Below, piece by piece: positions 21,761 through 29,076 of a stretch of 64,000 nt of DNA (its first letter is position 1; each line of letters opens with the position of its first letter). The notes below the pieces were generated by a model. That model was not told where the DNA came from. It was given only the letters and a program-made list of their open reading frames with translations, and did no database searches. Origin of the DNA: Chryseobacterium kimseyorum. Lineage in GTDB: Bacteria; Bacteroidota; Bacteroidia; Flavobacteriales; Weeksellaceae. A program made the position numbers and the translations under genes. The DNA lies in the NCBI RefSeq assembly GCF_025971945.1, contig NZ_JAPDHW010000006.1, positions 1 to 64,000 of the forward strand. Direction: 5' to 3'.

Positions 21761-22564
21761 ATGACTAAAAATATCATAAAAACATTCGCATTAGGAACTT
21801 TGCTGACCTTCAGTTTTTCCAATGCTCAGCAGAAACCGAAAGTGGTTTTAGACAACTTTTTCAACAACGAAAAAAAGGAAAATAAAGAAACCAAAGTTCT
21901 GGAATCGTGGCATTACACGTGGAACGACACCAGCAACGGTGGGTTTTCTCTTTTGGGCGAAATCTTCACAAAACAAGGTGCAGAAATCAGCACTTTGACC
22001 ACAGCTCCTTCAAAAAAAGATTTGAAAAACGCCAATATTTACATCATCGTCGATGCCGATATTGACAAAGAAGCATACGGCGGAAAGGCGAATCTGATTG
22101 ACCCGACCAGCATCAAAAACCTTACTGATTGGGTGAAAAAGGGAGGCGTTTTGGTTCTGATGAGCAACGATAACGGCAATTCGGAGTTCGAACATTTCAA
22201 CAAACTGGCTGGAGAATTTGGAATTCACTTTAATGATGATAGCTACAACCGCGTTCAGAAAAGAGAATTTGAGCAGGGAAAAGTGATGGTTCCAGCCGGA
22301 AACGAAATTTTCTCTGAGCAGAAATTATATATGAAGGAAGTGGCAACGGTTTCCGTGAAAAGTCCGGCGAAAGAATTGCTTTCTGCGGAAGGCAAAAACA
22401 TCGCAGCCATCGCGAAAATAGGCAAAGGAACTGTTTTCGCACTAGGCGACCCGTGGTGCTACAACGAGTACATCGACGGCAAAAAGTTACCCGCAGATTT
22501 CACCAATTATCAGGGAACTGAAGAGTGGGTGAAATGGTTGTTGAAACAGACTTCTAAGAAATAA
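21761..22564 (+). CDS. Exported DUF4350/GATase-like-fold protein (267 aa)
   Basis: Signal peptide ends near FSNAQ. The rest resembles class-I-glutamine-amidotransferase-like folds used by DUF4350 proteins: an early LLGEIFTKQGAEISTL, VKKGGVLVLMSNDNGNSEFEHFNKLAGEFGIHF, and a late GKGTVFALGDPWCYNEY. No amidotransferase Cys-His pair is evident. Immediately downstream of the GH106 gene (9 bp). Its role is unknown; co-transcription with rhamnosidase suggests binding or processing of a pectin fragment. Confidence 0.7.
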   Translation: MTKNIIKTFALGTLLTFSFSNAQQKPKVVLDNFFNNEKKENKETKVLESWHYTWNDTSNGGFSLLGEIFTKQGAEISTLTTAPSKKDLKNANIYIIVDADIDKEAYGGKANLIDPTSIKNLTDWVKKGGVLVLMSNDNGNSEFEHFNKLAGEFGIHFNDDSYNRVQKREFEQGKVMVPAGNEIFSEQKLYMKEVATVSVKSPAKELLSAEGKNIAAIAKIGKGTVFALGDPWCYNEYIDGKKLPADFTNYQGTEEWVKWLLKQTSKK

Positions 22565-22876
22565 TTTTTTTAAGTGCAATCTGTTGAAGTTGTGTAGCAA
22601 GATTTCTTTGGGCAGCTTAATCCGCCTTCCACTCCCGCTTTTTTGCTCGTCGTTCCTCCTCACAAAAAGAGCTCCGTTCAAGTCGGGCTGCGAATGATTC
22701 AACGTTCAAAATTGCTTTTAAATTTTGAAAAACCCTGAAAGGGCAATATCAAAAGCATTGGGTGAAGCCCAATGATAGATTAAAGGAAGATTTCACACAG
22801 CCCTGAAAGGGCGAAATCAATTAAAGGAATCTTTGGAAAATGGCAACCATTAGCCAAAACTTATAAAATCAGAATT
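22565..22876. repeat. Spacer with second copy of the palindromic repeat cluster
   Basis: 22731-22819 repeats the arrangement at 18751-18841: ACCCTGAAAGGGC, then CATTGGGTGAAGCCCAATG, then GCCCTGAAAGGGCG. Just before it (22600-22690) is a GC-richer stretch with GGGCAGC ... CCCGCTTTTTTGCTCG ... AAAAAGAGCTC ... GGGCTGC, which is internally self-complementary and looks like another repeat element. No gene is present. Confidence 0.7.
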
Positions 22877-24751
22877 ATGAATGTAAAATTTAAATTTATT
22901 TTAGGCGCAATTCTTTTTTCAGAACTCCTGTCAGCACAAAGACAAATGGAATATCTGAAACGCGGAATTGTTGCCATACCTTCAGATTCAGGCGTTTTTG
23001 TGAGTTGGCGTTTGCTTGGTACAGAAGCTCAGAATACTCATTTTGATTTGTACCGAACTGAAAATAATTCAACCAAAAAGCTGATCGAAAAACCACTTTC
23101 TAACGAAACCAATTTTTTAGATAAAACCGCAGACAAAGCAAAAAATTATACTTATTTCGTCAAATCAAATACGCAGGATAAATCAGTTGATATTGATTCT
23201 GCAAACTATGTAGCCAACCAAAAACCTTATTTTTCAATTCCACTAAAAACTCCAACAGGTTATACGCCAAATGATGCTTCAGTAGCAGATTTGGATGGCG
23301 ACGGTGAATATGAAATCATCCTTCATCAAACCGGAAGGTCAAAAGATAACAGCCAGAAAGGAGAGACTGACCCGCCCATTATTCAGGCTTATAAATTGGA
23401 CGGGAAGCTTTTGTGGGAAATCAATTTAGGCAAAAACATCAGAGAAGGAGCGCATTATACACAATTTTTAGTCTATGATTTAGACCAGGACGGAAAAGCT
23501 GAAATTGTAATGAAAACCGCTGACGGAAGCAGAGACGGAAAAGGGAAATTCATTGGCGACCCGACAAAAAATTACGTCAACGAAAACGGAATGATTCTCT
23601 CTGGACCGGAATTTATGACTGTTTTTGATGGAGAAACCGGAGCAGAAATTCACACCGTGAATTATGTAGTTCCAAGATTTGCCGGCAGTTTAAATCCAAC
23701 CGACGGAGAAATGACCGAAACCTGGGGCGACGCCAAAGGAAACCGACTCGACAGATTTTTGGGAGCTGTTGCTTATCTGGATGGCAAAACGCCGAGTGTG
23801 ATTATGTCGAGAGGTTATTACACCAGAACCGCAATTGCAGCTTGGGATTATAAAGATAAAAAACTCAGCCTGCGGTGGCTTTTTAATACCGAAAGTTCGG
23901 AAGAAAATAAAAAATACCGCGGACAGGGAAATCACAATCTCAGCATTGCGGATGTCGATAACGACGGAAAAGATGAAATTGTTTTCGGGGCAATGACTGT
24001 AGATGATGACGGAAAAGTGTTGAACAGCACAGGTTTCGGTCACGGCGATGCTTTGCACGTTGGAGATTTAGACCCATCCAATCCTGGATTGGAAATATTT
24101 GATATTCAGGAAAGATTTGATGATGCAGGAGCGCATTTCAGGGACGGCAAAACCGGGAAAATTTTATGGAAATTGCCATCAACTGTTTACAGTGAATCCA
24201 GTAAATTTCAAGGCCCTGGACGTGGTTTGTCTTTAAATATCGACCCTCGTTACGAAGGTTCGGAATCGTGGGCTGCAGGAGCTGGACTGAAAGGGGTTTA
24301 CAATACAAAAGGAAAAAAAATCAGCAACAAAAATCCACCAGCGAATATGGGGATTTATTGGGATGGGGATTTTTTAAGCGAAATTTTAGACGGAACAAAC
24401 GTATCAAAATGGGACTGGAAAAAAGAAAAATCTAATTTAATTTTTGATGCTAAAAATTTCCAATGCGAATCGAATAATGGGACGAAGAAAAATCCGGCTT
24501 TGGTGGCTGATTTATTCGGAGACTGGCGTGAAGAGGTGATGTACAGAACGGCCGATAATCAGGAACTGAGAATTTTTTCTACAACAATTCCAACGAAACA
24601 CAGGCTGTACACTTTGATGCATAATCCGCAGTATCGTTTGAGTATTGTATGGCAAAATGTTGGGTACAATCAACCTCCGCATACCGATTATTATTTGGAT
24701 GAATCGATTAAAGAAATGCCAAAACCTAATATTGTAACTATAAAAAAATAG
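22877..24751 (+). CDS. Rhamnogalacturonan lyase, polysaccharide lyase family 11 (624 aa)
   Basis: Signal peptide ends near LLSAQ. The mature protein begins with MEYLKRGIVAIPSDSGVFVSWRLLG, characteristic of PL11, followed by an eight-bladed propeller with calcium-type repeats DLDGDGEYEI, DLDQDGKAEI and DVDNDGKDEI and the GRGLSLNIDPRYEGSESWA region. It cuts the Rha-GalA backbone by beta-elimination, giving unsaturated ends that the GH105 at 25814 can remove. Alone between two repeat-rich spacers. Confidence 0.94.
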   Translation: MNVKFKFILGAILFSELLSAQRQMEYLKRGIVAIPSDSGVFVSWRLLGTEAQNTHFDLYRTENNSTKKLIEKPLSNETNFLDKTADKAKNYTYFVKSNTQDKSVDIDSANYVANQKPYFSIPLKTPTGYTPNDASVADLDGDGEYEIILHQTGRSKDNSQKGETDPPIIQAYKLDGKLLWEINLGKNIREGAHYTQFLVYDLDQDGKAEIVMKTADGSRDGKGKFIGDPTKNYVNENGMILSGPEFMTVFDGETGAEIHTVNYVVPRFAGSLNPTDGEMTETWGDAKGNRLDRFLGAVAYLDGKTPSVIMSRGYYTRTAIAAWDYKDKKLSLRWLFNTESSEENKKYRGQGNHNLSIADVDNDGKDEIVFGAMTVDDDGKVLNSTGFGHGDALHVGDLDPSNPGLEIFDIQERFDDAGAHFRDGKTGKILWKLPSTVYSESSKFQGPGRGLSLNIDPRYEGSESWAAGAGLKGVYNTKGKKISNKNPPANMGIYWDGDFLSEILDGTNVSKWDWKKEKSNLIFDAKNFQCESNNGTKKNPALVADLFGDWREEVMYRTADNQELRIFSTTIPTKHRLYTLMHNPQYRLSIVWQNVGYNQPPHTDYYLDESIKEMPKPNIVTIKK

Positions 24752-24765
24752 ACCTTACAAAGAAG

Positions 24766-24807
24766 TTTTTTAACCACAACAGGCACAAAAGATTTTGGAC
24801 ACATTAG
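24766..24807 (-). repeat. Dimeric-unit intergenic repeat, inverted copy B
   Basis: Read on the minus strand it matches copy A at 18918-18960 almost base for base (CTAATGTGTCCAAAA, then TCTTTTGTG, then TTGTGGTTAAAAA). The two copies face each other across the GH106-DUF4350-PL11 block. A related short unit, CTCTGCGAGCTTCGTGTTC, lies at 24980-24998 just before the next gene. Confidence 0.7.
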
Positions 24808-25014
24808 TAATTTGAAGTTTGTGATTCAACTTTTAAAAAGAGCACATCAGTTTCGAAAATCAAAGATTTTCATATTGGTCTTATGTAAGCGAAGCGGCTT
24901 TGCCTCAAATAATAAATTAATTGAAGGAATCGGCTAAACTTCGTTTTGTGAAATGAAAAAAGAATATTTAAATAAAAACTCTGCGAGCTTCGTGTTCAAA
25001 AAAATAAAAGTATT

Positions 25015-25797
25015 ATGAAAATAAAGTTCATGCTTCCAATTTTAGCTTTGATTTTAATTATCGGAGCATCTTTTCAAAAACTTCAGGATAAACCTGTTCT
25101 TTACATCATAGGAGATTCAACCGTACAGAATGGTTCTGGTAAAGGCTCAGACTCACTTTGGGGATGGGGAAGTTTTATGAATTTATTTTTAGATACAACA
25201 AAAATAGAGATTCAGAATCATGCGAAAGGTGGCAGAAGCAGCAGAACTTTTATCACAGAGGGCCGGTGGGATTCCATTATGAAAACCATTAAAAAAGGAG
25301 ATTATGTTTTGATGCAGTTTGGTCACAATGATGGTGGCGAACTGGCAGATACACTGAGAGCTAGAGGAACAATTAAAGGAATTGGAGATGAGTCCAAAGA
25401 TATCTACAACCCAATCCTTAAAGTGGACGAAACGGTTTATACTTACGGTCATTACATGAGAAAATATGCGAATGAGGCGAAATCGAAAGGGGCAATTCCC
25501 ATTATAGTTTCGCCAATTCCGAGAAATAAATTTAACGAGAAAGGTAAAATCGACAAAGACCAGTACGGCATTTGGTCACAAGAAGTTGCCCAACAAACCG
25601 GAGCTTATTTTTTAGATTTAAATACAATGGTCATCAAAAAATATGAAAAAATGGGAGCCGAAAAAGTAAAAGCTTTCTTCCCAAAAGACCATACGCATAC
25701 TAATGAGGCCGGAGCAATTTTTAATGCGGAACTGGTTACAAAAGGCATTAAGGATTTAAAGAAATCTGAACTCAGGAATTATTTAAATAGAAAATAA
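25015..25797 (+). CDS. Rhamnogalacturonan acetylesterase, CE12-type SGNH hydrolase (260 aa)
   Basis: A hydrophobic N-terminus (membrane or Sec signal) precedes a single SGNH domain. Blocks: IGDSTVQNG with S35, HAKGGRSSRTF, QFGHNDGGE, and KDHTHTNEAG with D225/H228. Close in layout to RhgT/YesY-type esterases that remove acetyl groups from GalA of rhamnogalacturonan. Unlike the esterase at 17283 it lacks the extra N-terminal domain, so the locus has two distinct CE12-like enzymes. 16 bp before the GH105 gene. Confidence 0.92.
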   Translation: MKIKFMLPILALILIIGASFQKLQDKPVLYIIGDSTVQNGSGKGSDSLWGWGSFMNLFLDTTKIEIQNHAKGGRSSRTFITEGRWDSIMKTIKKGDYVLMQFGHNDGGELADTLRARGTIKGIGDESKDIYNPILKVDETVYTYGHYMRKYANEAKSKGAIPIIVSPIPRNKFNEKGKIDKDQYGIWSQEVAQQTGAYFLDLNTMVIKKYEKMGAEKVKAFFPKDHTHTNEAGAIFNAELVTKGIKDLKKSELRNYLNRK

Positions 25798-25813
25798 AAA
25801 TAAATATATACTT

Positions 25814-26974
25814 ATGAAAAAGCTATTAACAACAGTTTTTTTTGCACTGATCATCGGAGGTTTGACTTCCTGTTCAGTACAGAAGAATGCTTCAGCAAGC
25901 AAAGTGGAAATTCCAAACAAAAAAGAAGTTTTGGAAGTTTCAAGAAGAGCGAATCAATACTTTATGGACAAGTGGCCGGATACCAAAAAAGACATTGTTG
26001 GTAAGAAAGTCTGGCCTAGTAATCTCTGGACGAGAGCGGTGTACTACGAAGGTTTGATGGCGTTACATTCTGTAGATCCAAAGAAAGAATATTATGATTA
26101 TGCAATGTCTTGGGCAAACAATCACAAGTGGGATTTACAACGGGGTACATACACCCGAAACGCCGATCATCAGGCTTGCGGACAAACCTATCTCGACCTT
26201 TACGAAATCGATGGAAGAAAACATCCTGAAAGAATTAAAAAAGTAAAAGCTGCGATGGACAGCATGATTGCAACCAAAAAAGTAGATGACTGGTGGTGGA
26301 TTGATGCCCTTCAAATGTCGATGCCAATCTTTACTAAATTGGGTAGAATTACCGGCGAACAAAAATATTTCGACAGAAATTACGAAATGTATGCTTACAC
26401 AAAATACAAGCATGGCGGAAATGGTTTGTACAATCAGGCAGACAAAATCTGGTGGAGAGACAAAGATTTCGTGCCGCCTTACAAAGAGCCAAATGGTGAA
26501 GACTGTTACTGGAGCCGTGGAAATGGTTGGGTGGTGGCTGCGTTAGCAAAAACGCTGCAAGACACGCCTAGATCTGATCCTCATTATAAAGAATATCTGC
26601 AGGATTATAAAGATATGTTGGCAGCGTTACTTCCGATTCAGAGGGAAGATGGTTTTTGGAATGTGAGTTTACACGATCCAAACAATTTCGGTGGAAAAGA
26701 AACAACAGGAACTGCACTTTTCGTGTACGGAATGGCGTATGGCGTGAACAACGGATTAATCGACAGAGATACTTATTTACCTGTTTTAGTTAAAGCATGG
26801 AACGCGATGGTCAAAGATTCTGTCCAGCCTAACGGATTTTTAGGGTGGGTTCAGGGAACCGGAAAAGAGCCGAAAGATGGTCAACCATTAGCAGTAGATA
26901 AAGTTCCTGATTTTGAAGATTACGGATTGGGATGTTTTTTACTTGCTGGAAGTGAGGTTTATAAATTGAAATAG
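25814..26974 (+). CDS. Unsaturated rhamnogalacturonyl hydrolase, GH105, lipoprotein (386 aa)
   Basis: Lipobox LTSC with Cys20. The body is an alpha6/alpha6 barrel of the YteR/RhiN type: NLWTRAVYYEGLMAL, WWWIDALQMSMP with the general acid D164, CYWSRGNGWVVAAL, and DYGLGCFLLAGSEVYKL at the end. It removes the unsaturated galacturonic acid from the non-reducing end of PL11 products, leaving oligosaccharides with terminal rhamnose. Co-transcribed with the CE12 gene. Confidence 0.94.
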   Translation: MKKLLTTVFFALIIGGLTSCSVQKNASASKVEIPNKKEVLEVSRRANQYFMDKWPDTKKDIVGKKVWPSNLWTRAVYYEGLMALHSVDPKKEYYDYAMSWANNHKWDLQRGTYTRNADHQACGQTYLDLYEIDGRKHPERIKKVKAAMDSMIATKKVDDWWWIDALQMSMPIFTKLGRITGEQKYFDRNYEMYAYTKYKHGGNGLYNQADKIWWRDKDFVPPYKEPNGEDCYWSRGNGWVVAALAKTLQDTPRSDPHYKEYLQDYKDMLAALLPIQREDGFWNVSLHDPNNFGGKETTGTALFVYGMAYGVNNGLIDRDTYLPVLVKAWNAMVKDSVQPNGFLGWVQGTGKEPKDGQPLAVDKVPDFEDYGLGCFLLAGSEVYKLK

Positions 26975-27031
26975 ATTTTAGCTCCCGCAGATCAAGGTGA
27001 TTTTGCAGATCTTTAAAATATAAGTCTGCTC

Positions 27032-27068
27032 AAACCTTCAAGGTTTCTAAAACCTTGAGGGTTTTTTT
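27032..27068 (+). terminator. Hairpin terminator after the GH105 gene
   Basis: Arms AACCTTCAAGGTTT and AAACCTTGAGGGTT with a short loop, followed by seven T. A related but weaker hairpin occurs at 46033-46061. Upstream, 26985-27018 carries GCAGAT twice, a relic of another repeat family. Confidence 0.7.
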
Positions 27069-27237
27069 ATGAGAAAGTTCAGTACACATGTGCTTCACAT
27101 TTTCTCATCATGAGAAACCTAATCGCACGCATTGAATAAACTTTCTCATAAGGGGGAAACCTTGTCGCACCCGTGTAATGAACTTTCCCCTAAAGTAGAT
27201 TGTATGTTGCAAACGTGCTTTAAACTTTCCCCTAAAA
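27069..27237. repeat. Four-unit tandem repeat of about 41-42 bp; three units are hairpins with covarying arms
   Basis: Units begin near 27069, 27110, 27152 and 27193. Units 1 and 2 have arms ATGAGAAA / TTTCTCAT; unit 3 has GGGGAAA / TTTCCCC; unit 4 keeps the right arm TTTCCCC but no clear left arm. Right arms start at 27101, 27142, 27184 and 27226 (steps of 41, 42 and 42). Loop sequences share GCAC-like cores but differ otherwise. Confidence 0.7.
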
Positions 27238-27310
27238 CTGTCTTTAAAAATAAAACACTAATCTTTTTAACACGAAATCACCATCATCAAAAATCAAACA
27301 TCCATAGATC

Positions 27311-27350
27311 AAACCTAACGGGTTTTCAAAACCCGTTAGGTTTTTTGTTT
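27311..27350. terminator. Strong hairpin with T-rich tail
   Basis: Arms AAACCTAACGGGTTTT and its exact complement (16 bp each) are separated by one base and followed by TTTGTTTTTT. It could stop transcription before the rhaT promoter region. The remaining 27360-27600 holds nothing recognised. Confidence 0.65.
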
Positions 27351-27601
27351 TTTGGATGAAAAATTAATTGGAAGTCAAACATATTTTTGAAATGGATTTT
27401 TACTCTAAACAATAAAAAGAGCTCTGATTAATTTTCAGTTTTAATCTAAATTCCAGAATGTCACAATATCTAGGGCAAATTTTAAAAGTTTAAAGAATAA
27501 AATATTATAGATAACTTTCATTAAAATAACAACTTAAGCCAAAATTTGTAAATCGTGTGAATTTTATTATTTTTCAAAATCATCATACATGACACTACAA
27601 G

Positions 27602-27618
27602 ACGCGCAATCGGTTACA
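27602..27618 (+). promoter_or_regulatory. Palindrome-like motif ACGCGCAATCGGTTACA upstream of rhaT
   Basis: It differs at one position from ACGCGCAATCGATTACA read on the minus strand at 53710-53726, upstream of the second GH28. The core CAATCG-TT resembles LacI-family operators. A TAATTTTC box (27625-27632) follows at about the distance expected if the motif overlaps -33. Confidence 0.45.
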
Positions 27619-27655
27619 TCTTGCTAATTTTCAAATTCAATCAATCAGAAAAATT

Positions 27656-28744
27656 ATGAATGCATTATTAGGAGTTTTATTTCATTTTTTGGGAGGCTTT
27701 GCTTCGGGCAGTTTTTATATGCCTTACAAAAAAGTAAAAGGATGGCAATGGGAAACTTTTTGGTTGATCGGAGGAACATTCTCATGGATCATCGTTCCGC
27801 CGTTGGCTGCCTTTCTTACGATTCCTGATTTTTGGGAAATCATTAAAAATGCAGGTTCATCTATCTTAGGATTCACATTTCTGTTTGGGGCACTTTGGGG
27901 AATTGGTGGTTTTATGTATGGTTTGGGCGTTCGTTACTTGGGAGTGGCTTTGGGAAGCAGCATCATGTTAGGGCTTACGATGGTAATCGGTTCACTTTTG
28001 CCTTCCATTTATTATGAATTTAATCCTGAAGCAGGAAAAGACAATATCGGTTTAATGTTTTCCAGCGATTGGGGAAAAATGGTACTTTTAGGACTTTTGG
28101 TTTGCGTTGTAGGAATTATCATCAGCGGAAAAGCTGGTGTGATGAAAGATAAAGAACTTCAGACCGATGCCATCGATCCTCACGGAATGGAAGTGAAAAC
28201 GGAATACAAATTTGGTTTAGGATTGATCGTAGCAATCATTTCGGGAGTTTTAAGTGCCTGTTTTAATTTCGGCCTGGAGGCTGGAAAACCAATGGCGAAT
28301 GTTGCCAATGAAGCATGGAAATTGGCAAATCCAAATCAGGGAGAGTTTCTTTTTCAAAATAATGTAACGTATGTTGTTGTTCTTTGGGGCGGTATGTTGT
28401 CGAATCTGATCGGTTGTCTTTATCTTTCATTTAAAAATAAATCATATTCAGATTATACCAAAAAGAGCGTTCCTGTTGTAAAAAATATCATTTTCTGTGC
28501 GTTGGCAGGAACGATGTGGTTTTTACAGTTCTTCTTTTACGGAATGGGAGAAAGCAAAATGGGGAATGGCCCAAGTTCATGGATTTTGCACATGGCATTC
28601 ATTATTTTAATTGCGAATCTTTGGGGCGTAATTATTAAGGAATGGAAAGGCGTATCTAAAAAGACAATCACTACAATTTCATTGGGAATGTTTGTGCTGT
28701 TTATTTCGATATTGATTGTCGGATATGGAAATTCAATCAGATAG
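27656..28744 (+). CDS. rhaT: L-rhamnose/proton symporter (362 aa)
   Basis: About ten transmembrane segments. The first residues GVLFHFLGGFASGSFYMPYKKVKGWQWETFW are characteristic of the RhaT family, as is the pattern of Gly-rich helices (FLFGALWGIGGFMYGLGVRYLG). Moves L-rhamnose into the cytoplasm with protons, feeding RhaI. Monocistronic or first in its unit; a terminator lies at 28791-28823 before the susC promoter. Start ATG 27656. Confidence 0.94.
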   Translation: MNALLGVLFHFLGGFASGSFYMPYKKVKGWQWETFWLIGGTFSWIIVPPLAAFLTIPDFWEIIKNAGSSILGFTFLFGALWGIGGFMYGLGVRYLGVALGSSIMLGLTMVIGSLLPSIYYEFNPEAGKDNIGLMFSSDWGKMVLLGLLVCVVGIIISGKAGVMKDKELQTDAIDPHGMEVKTEYKFGLGLIVAIISGVLSACFNFGLEAGKPMANVANEAWKLANPNQGEFLFQNNVTYVVVLWGGMLSNLIGCLYLSFKNKSYSDYTKKSVPVVKNIIFCALAGTMWFLQFFFYGMGESKMGNGPSSWILHMAFIILIANLWGVIIKEWKGVSKKTITTISLGMFVLFISILIVGYGNSIR

Positions 28745-28790
28745 AAATATTTTCATAAAGAATATTAAATTTTATATAGTTCATTTTTGT

Positions 28791-28823
28791 AAGGCACTGA
28801 TAAAGATCAGTGTCTTTTTTTTT
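28791..28823 (+). terminator. Terminator after rhaT
   Basis: Stem AGGCACTGAT / ATCAGTGTCT with a short AAAG loop and nine T residues after it, 46 nt after the rhaT stop. Confidence 0.8.
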
Positions 28824-28995
28824 GCTAATAATTTACTTTTCAGTAGTAATTTTTTAAGTGAATCTAAATTTTTATAACAAATAAATATTTACGAATTTCA
28901 AATTTTATTCTATTTTCTGTCATTGAATCACTAATGCATTTAAATTTTATATCAAATATTTATAAATATTTAAGTAAAATTAAGAATTATGTAAG

Positions 28996-29040
28996 GCAGG
29001 ATATTGCAGGATGCGAGAAGTTTTGTAACAATGTACTTTG
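28996..29040 (+). promoter_or_regulatory. susC promoter region with doubled GCAGGAT operator
   Basis: GCAGGAT-ATT-GCAGGAT at 28996-29012 is a direct repeat with a 10-bp period. A TACTTTG box (near TAnnTTTG) ends at 29040, 28 nt after the second half-site, so the motif covers the -33 position and no TTG -33 box is seen: the picture of an activator-dependent promoter. TTTGTAACAAT at 29022-29032 lies between them and recurs inverted at 34349-34359. Confidence 0.5.
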
Positions 29041-29076
29041 GTGACAGAATTAAGTAATGTAAATAAAAATTAATAT

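Noticed and set aside
27069..27237. CRISPR array
   Set aside because: Units of 41-42 bp are diverged, contiguous, have no constant repeat with unique spacers, and there are no cas genes.
27132..27359. 75-codon frame between GH105 and rhaT
   Set aside because: It runs through the tandem hairpin array and the 27311 hairpin; composition follows the repeats, not a protein.
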